This document shows positions 1-5,715 of a stretch of DNA of 13,623 nucleotides, piece after piece. Origin of the DNA: DATBIO01 sp036556965. Its GTDB lineage: Bacteria > Acidobacteriota > Vicinamibacteria > Fen-336. How positions within the stretch are numbered: the stretch's first letter is position 1; each line of letters opens with the position of its first letter. The translations under genes and the position numbers were made by a program. The DNA lies in NCBI GenBank assembly GCA_036556965.1, contig DATBIO010000081.1:1-13623 (forward strand), in the 5' to 3' direction. Under the pieces are notes generated by a model, which was not told where the DNA came from, did not search any database, and saw only the letters and a program-made list of their open reading frames with translations.

Positions 1-307
1 CGTAGTGCCCGGCGTGCCTCTCCCAGTGACGGTCGGGCAGGGAGTCGCCCAGCTTGGCCCCCTTCAGCAGCATGGGGATGTCGTTGTGCTTGGGGCACAT
101 GAAGGCCAGGAGGTGCTCGCCTGCGCGCGTCCCCTCCGGAACCTTGCCGTCGAAGTCCACCTGGAAGAAGAGGACCTGCCGCGCCCCGCACTGGCGGCAC
201 GCGGGCCAGCCCTGGCCGGCGGCCAGGATGGGCCGTCCGCCCACCGAGTTGCGGATCACCGCGTCGGGATCGGAGGGGGTCTCGCGCGTGACTCGCCGGC
301 AGATCAT
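1..307 (-). CDS. YwqG/DUF1963-like protein, N-terminal part (cut by window edge)
   Basis: Only the first 102 residues are in the window; the gene continues past base 1. ATG is at 307-305, preceded by a strong AAGGAGG (314-320) six bases upstream, which fixes the start. Visible features are a G23-G24-R-P motif, then W34-P35 followed by C37-x2-C40-G, an aliphatic FFQVDFDG stretch (47-54), and later C71-P-K-H74. The order GG-x-P, WP-x-C-x2-CG and a following hydrophobic strand with Q resembles the start of YwqG/DUF1963 proteins. The CxxC and CxxH pairs could bind zinc. Function is unknown. In Bacillus subtilis, ywqG lies beside the ywqH-L polymorphic-toxin cluster, which is suggestive because this gene is divergent from a nuclease/SUFU operon. 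The family call rests on a short fragment and could be wrong; the reading frame itself is well supported. Confidence 0.6.
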   Translation of the reverse strand, partial: MICRRVTRETPSDPDAVIRNSVGGRPILAAGQGWPACRQCGARQVLFFQVDFDGKVPEGTRAGEHLLAFMCPKHNDIPMLLKGAKLGDSLPDRHWERHAGHY

Positions 308-326
308 CGGGGACCTCCTTGGGTGC

Positions 327-365
327 GTGCCGTTCGCTGAACGCTCATATTAGCGCGAACGGCAC
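327..365. promoter_or_regulatory. 11-bp inverted repeat, candidate operator in divergent spacer
   Basis: GTGCCGTTCGC (327-337) is repeated exactly as its complement GCGAACGGCAC (355-365), with a 17-nt spacer that contains the only AT-rich patch nearby (CATATTAG, 346-353). Read on the minus strand, that patch gives TAATAT, a passable -10 element about 40 nt upstream of the YwqG-like ATG. The repeat could be an operator flanking that promoter or a 5'-UTR hairpin. The arms are seen directly; the regulatory role is inferred. Confidence 0.5.
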
Positions 366-433
366 CCGGAGCAGCAGAAAGCGGTGAGCAAGTCGGCTCA
401 TCGCGTACTCAAACCCTGGTAACAGGACTCCAC

Positions 434-468
434 GTGGCGCTTGCCCCGCTTGAGGGGGCAAGTGCCAC
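434..468. promoter_or_regulatory. 14-bp hairpin just upstream of the nuclease gene
   Basis: GTGGCGCTTGCCCC (434-447) pairs with GGGGCAAGTGCCAC (455-468) around a 7-nt loop; 13 pairs are Watson-Crick and one is G-U. It lies 29 nt before the nuclease ATG at 498. No T-tract follows, so it is not a textbook terminator. It may be an operator, an attenuator or a translation-control hairpin for the operon. The nuclease ATG has no Shine-Dalgarno sequence, so control of its expression may act here. Confidence 0.5.
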
Positions 469-497
469 ACTGGCGGTCCCTTAGCCCCCAACCAGCC

Positions 498-983
498 ATG
501 CCCGTCGCGCCCAAGCCCAAGCCCGTCAAGCCCGAGAAGAAGTCCGACAAGGTCGAGGTCCACAAGGCGCCCACCGGCACCGAGGTGACCACGATCAACG
601 GAACCCCCGTCCGCTGGACATGGACGGTCGCCAAGAAGGGCGTCCGGGGCGACGACTACGAGGACGTCGAGGTGGCGCCCGGCCTGCACCGCGGCCACAT
701 CCGCAGCGTCCAGGAGGGGGCCAAGGACAACCCGGTCGACGACGGGCCGCTCAACATCATTCCCCAGACGCCGATCGTCAACCTCTCCAACGTGAAGCGG
801 TTCGAGAACTGGCGGGTCAAGAACGCCGGCGGCCAGGAGGTGATCGTCACCCTCCTGGACAACGGCCACATGCAGTGGGAGATGCCGGGCAACACTCCTC
901 CCATCAACGTGACCATCGATCCCCTGGCCGAGGGCAGGTTCGACGAGCAGTGGTGGCTGCAGGGCGGGAGCTGGCCCAAGTGA
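498..983 (+). CDS. DNA/RNA non-specific endonuclease, probable toxin
   Basis: This 161-aa protein is predicted to cleave nucleic acid. It begins with a Pro/Lys-rich leader (residues 2-15) and has no signal peptide or membrane segment. The core carries the order typical of beta-beta-alpha-metal endonucleases of the NucA/EndA type: R65-G-H67 (general-base His), then L-N86-I-I-P-Q90, N95, and F-E103-N-W, the usual sites for the metal-binding Asn and the Glu. Length after the leader is near a bare catalytic domain, so no trafficking domain is encoded in this gene. ATG 498 is chosen because it is the only in-frame ATG near the start of the domain; it lacks a Shine-Dalgarno sequence, and an in-frame TTG at 441 would fall inside a strong hairpin. 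The stop overlaps the next gene as GTGA. The SUFU-domain neighbour suggests a polymorphic toxin, though a cytoplasmic effector or a secreted nuclease is possible. Confidence 0.72.
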   Translation: MPVAPKPKPVKPEKKSDKVEVHKAPTGTEVTTINGTPVRWTWTVAKKGVRGDDYEDVEVAPGLHRGHIRSVQEGAKDNPVDDGPLNIIPQTPIVNLSNVKRFENWRVKNAGGQEVIVTLLDNGHMQWEMPGNTPPINVTIDPLAEGRFDEQWWLQGGSWPK

Positions 984-1894
984 ACCGCGACGGCGTGGTC
1001 GAGGCCCTGCAGAGCGTCTTCCAGCGCTCGCCCTACTTCGACTACCTCTTCCGCAACGCGCGCCAGTTCGGGGTGAAGACGGGGCGCGAGGGCATGATCG
1101 TCAACCTGGACTACGGGACGGGCGGCATCGGCTTCGAGTACGTGGCCGAGGCGGCCAAGGCGGCGCCGCCCCTCTGGATCGGGCTGCGCGAGCGGGACCT
1201 GCTCAAGAGCGCGGCGGAGGGCGGCGCGGTGGCGGGCCTGCGCGTGGAGACGACCCCCAGCACGCCCCCGCCCGACCCCGCGCTGGAGCGCCTTCTCCTC
1301 CACGTTTTCGGCAACGGCGCGGCCCCGCCCGTCAGCGAGCGCGAGGACCTCATCTACCACGCCCTCTTTGGCGGGAGCGACCCCCACCTGGTGTGGCAGT
1401 CCGAGGAGCTTCCCGTCCGCGTGCTCGTGTACGAGGGCGCCTTCGACGACAAGTACGCCTTCGTGACCTCGGGTTTCAGCAACCCCGAGCTGGGCCCGCC
1501 CGCGGGCAAGCGCGACGACCTGCTCCTCGTGGGCTTCGGCTACGAGCTGATCCTGCTGAGCGACAAGCCCGGCGGCCCCCTGGCCCGTCAGTTCGTGGAC
1601 TGGACGGACTACGTCTGCCGGACGAAGGAGCACATCCTCCGCCTGAACTGGCTGGAGTACCAGGAGCCCCGCATCCCGAACACCACCCTGTCCGGCTTCA
1701 TCGTGGTGCCGCCCCTCACCATACCCGAGCACTTCCCCGTGAACGGCGGCAGCGCGGTCTGGAACCTGCTCCTCGGAGTGACGGCCGAGGAGCTCGCCGT
1801 GGCCAAGAAGGACGGCGCGCTGGCGGTGGCCAAGAAGCTGGCCGACGCCGGCTTCGTGGACTGGACGCCCGCCGAGCGTCCATCCACGGTCTGA
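980..1894 (+). CDS. SUFU-domain protein, probable immunity protein for the nuclease
   Basis: A 304-aa cytoplasmic protein without signal peptide. GTG 980 overlaps the nuclease stop by four bases and has GGAG (967-970) nine bases upstream, so the two genes are translationally coupled. The C-terminal two thirds look like the suppressor-of-fused family: Y159-A-F-V-T-S-G, then G185-F-G-Y-E-L190 leading into a hydrophobic strand, a W-x2-Y segment, and a VVPP-type strand before a conserved F-P-V-N-G. SUFU domains are established immunity modules in bacterial polymorphic toxin systems, often next to nucleases, where they bind and neutralise the toxin. The first ~90 residues, including a Gly-rich DYGTGGIGFEY stretch, are not assigned and could be a separate binding module. 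The immunity role is inferred from domain plus position; SUFU proteins of unknown function also occur. Confidence 0.7.
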   Translation: MNRDGVVEALQSVFQRSPYFDYLFRNARQFGVKTGREGMIVNLDYGTGGIGFEYVAEAAKAAPPLWIGLRERDLLKSAAEGGAVAGLRVETTPSTPPPDPALERLLLHVFGNGAAPPVSEREDLIYHALFGGSDPHLVWQSEELPVRVLVYEGAFDDKYAFVTSGFSNPELGPPAGKRDDLLLVGFGYELILLSDKPGGPLARQFVDWTDYVCRTKEHILRLNWLEYQEPRIPNTTLSGFIVVPPLTIPEHFPVNGGSAVWNLLLGVTAEELAVAKKDGALAVAKKLADAGFVDWTPAERPSTV

Positions 1895-1907
1895 GGAGCG
1901 GGAGGTC

Positions 1908-2801
1908 ATGGCCGAATTCGAGATGAACCAGCTCCTGGAGGAGGCGGCCCAGGGCTGCAACCAGCTCGTCCAGGACGCGGCGGACACGGAGGCCGCCGCC
2001 CGCGCGGTGGAGGAGCAGGCCCACAAGGTGGCGGAGACGGTGGAGCCGGAGGGCGAGGAGTCGCACCGCGAGTTCCAGGAGCTGGGGACCAAGCTGGAGG
2101 AGGCGGAGGCGCGCCTGGGAAGCCTGGGCGACGCGGCCAAGGAGCGCCTGGACGCGCTGGCCACGCGGTCGGCCGAGGCCCAGCGCCTGGTGGGCGAGGT
2201 CCTCGACCGCATCCGCACGGGGCTCGGCGCCCTGAAGGCGCGCAAGGACGAGATGGCCAGCACGGTGGAGAGCCGGGCCGGCGACATCGAGGGCCAGCTG
2301 GCCGCGGTGGCGGAAGCGGTGGAGACCCTGGAGGAGGAAACGAGCACCCGCCTGGAGGCCGCGGGGGCCAAGGTGGACGAGCTGAAGACCGCCCTGGACA
2401 CCCTGCAGGGCGAGTTCGAGGAGAAGACGGAGGCCCTGACCCGCGCCACCGGCGAGCTGACCACGCTGGCCCTGGAGAAGACGCAGGAGTACGGCGAGGC
2501 GGTGGAGGCGCTCCTCACCACGCAGCACGACGAGCTGAGCGAGCTCGCGGAGAAGTTCGTGGACGCGCACAACGAGGCGGTCATGGCCGTGGGGCGCAAG
2601 TTCGCCGAGGAGGCGGTGGCCCGTTTGGACGCGGGCCTGGCCCCCGTCAAGGCGGCCATGGAGAACCTCGCCGAGCTCTGCGAGAGCGAGGACGGAGAGC
2701 TGGGGACCAAGTGCGGCGCCATCCAGGCGCGCGCGGACGAGCTGATCTCGCTGCTGGAGCGGGTGGAGCCGCTCTTCGCGGCCGCGGGACGGCTGGCATG
2801 A
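1908..2801 (+). CDS. Acidic coiled-coil protein A of a four-gene set, function unknown
   Basis: A 297-aa protein I do not recognise. It is almost entirely Ala/Glu/Leu-rich helix with heptad-like spacing, has only three prolines (all in -VEP-, -LAPV- and -VEPL- contexts), no tryptophan, three cysteines and no signal peptide or membrane helix. GAGGAG (1893-1898) sits nine bases before ATG 1908, 13 bases after the SUFU stop. It is the first of four tandem genes of nearly equal length. The last 22 residues follow the pattern x-D-x5-[LI]-[ED]-[RH]-V-x11-end, also found in coiled-coil proteins C and D. It lacks the FG motif that B, C and D share. A structural, scaffold or delivery role beside the nuclease pair is inference; similarity to SMC or chemotaxis-receptor helices would be expected from composition alone. 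Confidence 0.82.
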   Translation: MAEFEMNQLLEEAAQGCNQLVQDAADTEAAARAVEEQAHKVAETVEPEGEESHREFQELGTKLEEAEARLGSLGDAAKERLDALATRSAEAQRLVGEVLDRIRTGLGALKARKDEMASTVESRAGDIEGQLAAVAEAVETLEEETSTRLEAAGAKVDELKTALDTLQGEFEEKTEALTRATGELTTLALEKTQEYGEAVEALLTTQHDELSELAEKFVDAHNEAVMAVGRKFAEEAVARLDAGLAPVKAAMENLAELCESEDGELGTKCGAIQARADELISLLERVEPLFAAAGRLA

Positions 2802-2809
2802 GGGGATAG

Positions 2810-3763
2810 ATGGCGCAGCGCGACGACTCGCTGGACAAGCTGCAAGCCTTCTGCGCCCTTCTCGCGCAGACCTCGGGCCAGCTGCAGGGGGGCACGGAGG
2901 GGCTGGACGGGCTGGCGGACGGCATCGAGGAGCTCGGCGAGGAGAAGGTGGACGAGTTCAACCAGGGACTCCGCGACTTCCGCGAGAAGCTGGAGGAGTC
3001 CCTGGACGACGCCGGCGAGGTGGTGGAGAAGGTCACCTCCACCGCGCAGGAGGGCGCCGACGCGGATCTCGAGCAGGCCGACAACGAGCTCGACCGGGTG
3101 GGCAGCGACTTCGAGGAGCAGCTCACGCGCGACCAGGACGCGCTGGGAAGCCGCTTCCAGGCCCTGGAGTCCGCCCTGGACGACGTGGAGGAGGCGTCCT
3201 CGGAGACGGGCACCGCCCGCGAAGAGGCGGAGCAGGGCATGACCAGCGCCTTCGACACGCTCTCCGGCGCGGTGGACGGGCTCGGCGACGACGTGCGCGA
3301 CGAGCAGTCCTCGACCGCGCAGGAGCTCGACGGGGCCGGCCAGGCCTTCGAGGGAGCCGAGAAGTCCGAGCTGGAGTCGGCCGCGTCCACGGCCGGCGAG
3401 GGCTGGAACGGGCTGGCCGGCGACGTGCAGCAGGAGACCGACCAGGCGGAACAGGCGGCCACCGGCCTCTACCAGTCGTGGCAGTCCGACGCCGAGGGCA
3501 CGGCCGACGGCTTCATGGACCAGGCCGACACCCTCCTCTCCGAGTCGGCGCAGGCGGTCGACACCCACGGCGGCGAGATCGCCGCCAAGGCGGAGGAGGT
3601 GGGCACCGCCCTGGTGGAGCTGGACGGGGAAGGCGGCCAGGCCACGACGGTGTTCGAGTTCGGGGCGGGCGCTTCCGAGAGCCTGACCCCGGTGGTGACC
3701 GACCTTGCCGTCGCCCAGCAGAAGGCGGAAGAGATCGCCACCATGCTGGACGAGCTGGGGTAG
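2810..3763 (+). CDS. Strongly acidic coiled-coil protein B of a four-gene set, function unknown
   Basis: A 317-aa protein of unknown function, eight bases after gene A, with GAGGGGAT just before ATG 2810. By hand count it has 78 Asp/Glu and 15 Lys/Arg, a net charge near -63, and a single proline, close to the C-terminus. Most of the length is predicted continuous helix. Two tryptophans lie about 20 residues apart in the helical region (G-W-N-G-L and Q-S-W-Q-S). The C-terminus breaks helix at an E-G-G turn, then has E-F-G with F at residue 284, A-S-E-S, the lone proline and a final amphipathic helix. The turn-FG-ASES arrangement recurs in C and D. No signal peptide or hydrophobic segment is present, arguing against a pore-forming toxin. 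The extreme acidity could mark a DNA mimic, a scaffold or a halotolerant-type surface; none is shown. Confidence 0.82.
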   Translation: MAQRDDSLDKLQAFCALLAQTSGQLQGGTEGLDGLADGIEELGEEKVDEFNQGLRDFREKLEESLDDAGEVVEKVTSTAQEGADADLEQADNELDRVGSDFEEQLTRDQDALGSRFQALESALDDVEEASSETGTAREEAEQGMTSAFDTLSGAVDGLGDDVRDEQSSTAQELDGAGQAFEGAEKSELESAASTAGEGWNGLAGDVQQETDQAEQAATGLYQSWQSDAEGTADGFMDQADTLLSESAQAVDTHGGEIAAKAEEVGTALVELDGEGGQATTVFEFGAGASESLTPVVTDLAVAQQKAEEIATMLDELG

Positions 3764-3766
3764 AAC

Positions 3767-4690
3767 ATGGCACTTCAAGAGGCGCTGGACGCCCTGCAGG
3801 CCGTGCTTCCCGAGGTGCCCAACGAGCTGCGCGAGCTCATGGAAGGGGGCTCCTCCGCGCAGCGCGAAGCGGCGGAGCTGCTCCAGGAGTTCGAGCAGCG
3901 CCGGGGGGAGGCCGCCCAGCTGGCGGCGGAGGCCCAGCAGGCCCTGACCGAGCTCCAGAACGAGGCGGCCAGCCGCCACGGAGCCCTCGAGGGCGCGCTG
4001 TCCACGGTGGAGGCGGGCGTGGCCTCGCTCAAGGCCATCGACGAGGCCCAGGACGCCCTCACCGACGGCCTGGAAGGCGTCGGCCAGGCCATGGCCGACC
4101 TCGACGCGCGCTTCCGCGAAGGGATCTCCGCGGCGGAGGCGGCGCGCGCGGACGCGGTGGCCGCCCTCGACTCGGTGGAGTCGAACGCCAGCGCGGGACA
4201 GGAGAAGCTGGCCACGGCGGTGGAAGCCGTAGGCACGGCCTGCGAGTCCCTGCGCGGGGCGGCCACCGAGGCGCGGTCGTCGGTGGATGCCGGCCTCGGG
4301 GGCCTGCGCGACACCATGAACGACCTGCTGGAGCGGGCGCGCGCGCGCGTGGGTGAGGTGATGTCGGAGGTGAGCGGGCTGGTGTCCGCGCACGAGTCGG
4401 TCATGGACGAGCAGGGGGGCACCCTGCGCGACGGCGTGGACGCCGTGCTCACGGACATGCGCAGCCGCATCGAGTCCGAGCTGGGCGCGCGCCTGGAGGC
4501 GTCGGCAGCAGCGGTGGTGGATGCGCTGGGCGAGCTCGAGCGCCAGGTGGCGGAGGCCTCCGAGCGCTCGCGCGAGGGCCGCGAGGCCGCGGAGCCGCAG
4601 TTCGGCGTGGCCAGCGAGAGCGTGGACCCCTTGCAGACCGCGATCGAGCACGTCCGCTCGGCGGCGGAGCAGATGGGCCTCTCCTGGTGA
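3767..4690 (+). CDS. Coiled-coil protein C of a four-gene set, function unknown
   Basis: A 307-aa helical protein starting three bases after the stop of gene B, implying translational coupling. There are four prolines, two near residues 15-18 and two in the last 32 residues, leaving about 250 uninterrupted residues of predicted helix rich in Ala, Glu, Arg and Leu. It is less acidic than B, has one cysteine, and its only tryptophan is the last residue. The C-terminus has R-E-G-R, then F-G at 279-280, A-S-E-S-V-D-P and a final helix ending G-L-S-W. The A-S-E-S block after FG matches B exactly, and the terminal D-x5-[LI]-[ED]-[RH]-V pattern matches A and D. I cannot name a family. Shared ends with otherwise divergent helical bodies suggest the set evolved by duplication or binds one common partner. 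Confidence 0.82.
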   Translation: MALQEALDALQAVLPEVPNELRELMEGGSSAQREAAELLQEFEQRRGEAAQLAAEAQQALTELQNEAASRHGALEGALSTVEAGVASLKAIDEAQDALTDGLEGVGQAMADLDARFREGISAAEAARADAVAALDSVESNASAGQEKLATAVEAVGTACESLRGAATEARSSVDAGLGGLRDTMNDLLERARARVGEVMSEVSGLVSAHESVMDEQGGTLRDGVDAVLTDMRSRIESELGARLEASAAAVVDALGELERQVAEASERSREGREAAEPQFGVASESVDPLQTAIEHVRSAAEQMGLSW

Positions 4691-4719
4691 CGGGCGCCGG
4701 GGCTCGAGGAGCTTAGAGG

Positions 4720-5631
4720 ATGTCGGAAACGCTGGAAGCCGCGGCCATCGACGCCATCGCCAAGGTCAAGTCGCTCGAGAGCCAGTTCGACGAGAGCGAC
4801 AAGGCGGTGGCCGAGCTGAAGAGCCTGTCGGACCGCCTGTCGTCGCAGCTCGACGACGACTGGAACGAGCTGCGCGACCAGGTCGCGTCCTTCAAGCAGG
4901 TGGTGGAGCAGGAGAAGGCGGAGCTCGCCACGGAGGCCGAAGAGACGGCGCAGGCCCTGGCCGCCCTGCGCGCCGCCATCGACGACGCGCGGGCCCAGGC
5001 CCTGGAGGAGATCGAGGACGCGCAGGAGGAGGTGGCCACCCTCGGCGAGCGCGCCAGCGCCGCGGGCAACCGGGTCGGCCACTCCCTCAGCAAGCTGACG
5101 GGAACCCTCGAGGCCCTGGCGGAAGGCGCGCAGGAAGTCGCTTCCCAGCTCGAGCAGAACCTCTCCGACGCCGAGGAGTGGACGAGGACCGAGGTGCCCG
5201 CGCAGATCCAGAAGCTCCAGGAGGCGATCGAGGACCAGGTGCAGGACCTGGAGAGCGGGATCGCGGACTGCAAGACCGAGCTGCAGGGCACCTACGACAA
5301 CTGGGACGAGCAGATCGGTGAAGTGGCCGATTTCGTGAAGGCGGAGTTCGAGGACACCGCCACCCACGCCCGCGAGGCCGTGGAGATGGTGGTGACCGAG
5401 CTCGGGGAGGCCGTGAACGCGGCGGTGGACGACGTGCTCGAGGTGGCCGAGCGACTGGTAACCGCCATCGACAAGCTCACGGAGCGGGCGCGCGAAGGCG
5501 GCTCCCCCGTGGAGGCCTTCGGCCTGGTCGCCGACCAGGCGGTGCCCGCGAGCAACCAGGAGATGGACACCGCGCTCCAGGCCCTGGACCGCGTGAAGGA
5601 GAGGCTGGCCGCCCTCAGCTTCATGGGCTGA
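4720..5631 (+). CDS. Coiled-coil protein D, last gene of the four-gene set, function unknown
   Basis: A 303-aa helical protein, 29 bases after gene C, with GAGGAG (4706-4711) eight bases before ATG 4720. It has three prolines, one cysteine and three tryptophans, each in an acidic setting (D-D-W-N-E, E-E-W-T, D-N-W-D-E). The body is Ala/Glu/Leu-rich predicted coiled coil with no membrane segment or signal peptide. Near the C-terminus come R-E-G-G-S-P, F-G at 267-268, V-A-D-Q-A-V-P and a last helix with M-D-x5-L-D-R-V, so it carries both the FG turn of B and C and the terminal helix pattern of A and C. It closes the operon, followed by strong hairpins. Function is unknown. Confidence 0.82.
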   Translation: MSETLEAAAIDAIAKVKSLESQFDESDKAVAELKSLSDRLSSQLDDDWNELRDQVASFKQVVEQEKAELATEAEETAQALAALRAAIDDARAQALEEIEDAQEEVATLGERASAAGNRVGHSLSKLTGTLEALAEGAQEVASQLEQNLSDAEEWTRTEVPAQIQKLQEAIEDQVQDLESGIADCKTELQGTYDNWDEQIGEVADFVKAEFEDTATHAREAVEMVVTELGEAVNAAVDDVLEVAERLVTAIDKLTERAREGGSPVEAFGLVADQAVPASNQEMDTALQALDRVKERLAALSFMG

Positions 5632-5638
5632 CGGCGCG

Positions 5639-5657
5639 GGCCCGGCGCGGCCGGGCC
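5639..5657. terminator. Short GC hairpin after coiled-coil gene D
   Basis: GGCCCGG (5639-5645) pairs with CCGGGCC (5651-5657) around a 5-nt loop, starting eight bases after the D stop codon. There is no T-tract. In DNA this GC-rich a 7-bp hairpin can occur by chance, so the terminator role is tentative. Confidence 0.3.
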
Positions 5658-5674
5658 GCGCGCTACGGCGGAGA

Positions 5675-5702
5675 GACCGGCGTCCGCGCGCGGACGCCGG
5701 TC
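5675..5702. terminator. Perfect 28-nt palindrome, probable bidirectional terminator
   Basis: GACCGGCGTCCG (5675-5686) and CGGACGCCGGTC (5691-5702) pair perfectly around CGCG. It lies between two converging genes, 43 bases after the coiled-coil operon and 13 bases before the end of the lipoprotein gene, the expected place for a two-way terminator. Neither strand has a T-run, as is common in very GC-rich genomes. Confidence 0.6.
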
Positions 5703-5715
5703 GGATGGTCAGCGG

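Noticed and set aside
5..353. Two plus-strand open frames at the left edge
   Set aside because: Both are antisense to the minus-strand gene with AAGGAGG and recognisable motifs; neither has a ribosome site or family features.
441..497. TTG-initiated N-terminal extension of the nuclease
   Set aside because: It would place the start inside the 434-468 hairpin and adds residues unlike the Pro/Lys leader. ATG 498 is simpler.
3422..3540. WXG100-like motif in protein B (G-W-N-G-L)
   Set aside because: There is no W-x-G turn in a ~100-residue helical hairpin; the tryptophan lies within a long helix, so a type VII substrate call is unsupported.
656..4651. Minus-strand open frame of 1,331 codons opposite the nuclease, SUFU and genes A-C
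   Set aside because: It crosses five well-supported plus-strand genes with good ribosome sites. Its translation is His/Leu/Arg/Gly-rich and without domains, as expected for the antisense of GC-rich coiled-coil genes that use few A/T third bases.
1908..5631. Coiled-coil genes A-D as a multi-part alpha-helical pore-forming toxin
   Set aside because: Such toxins need hydrophobic membrane-inserting segments; none of the four proteins has one.
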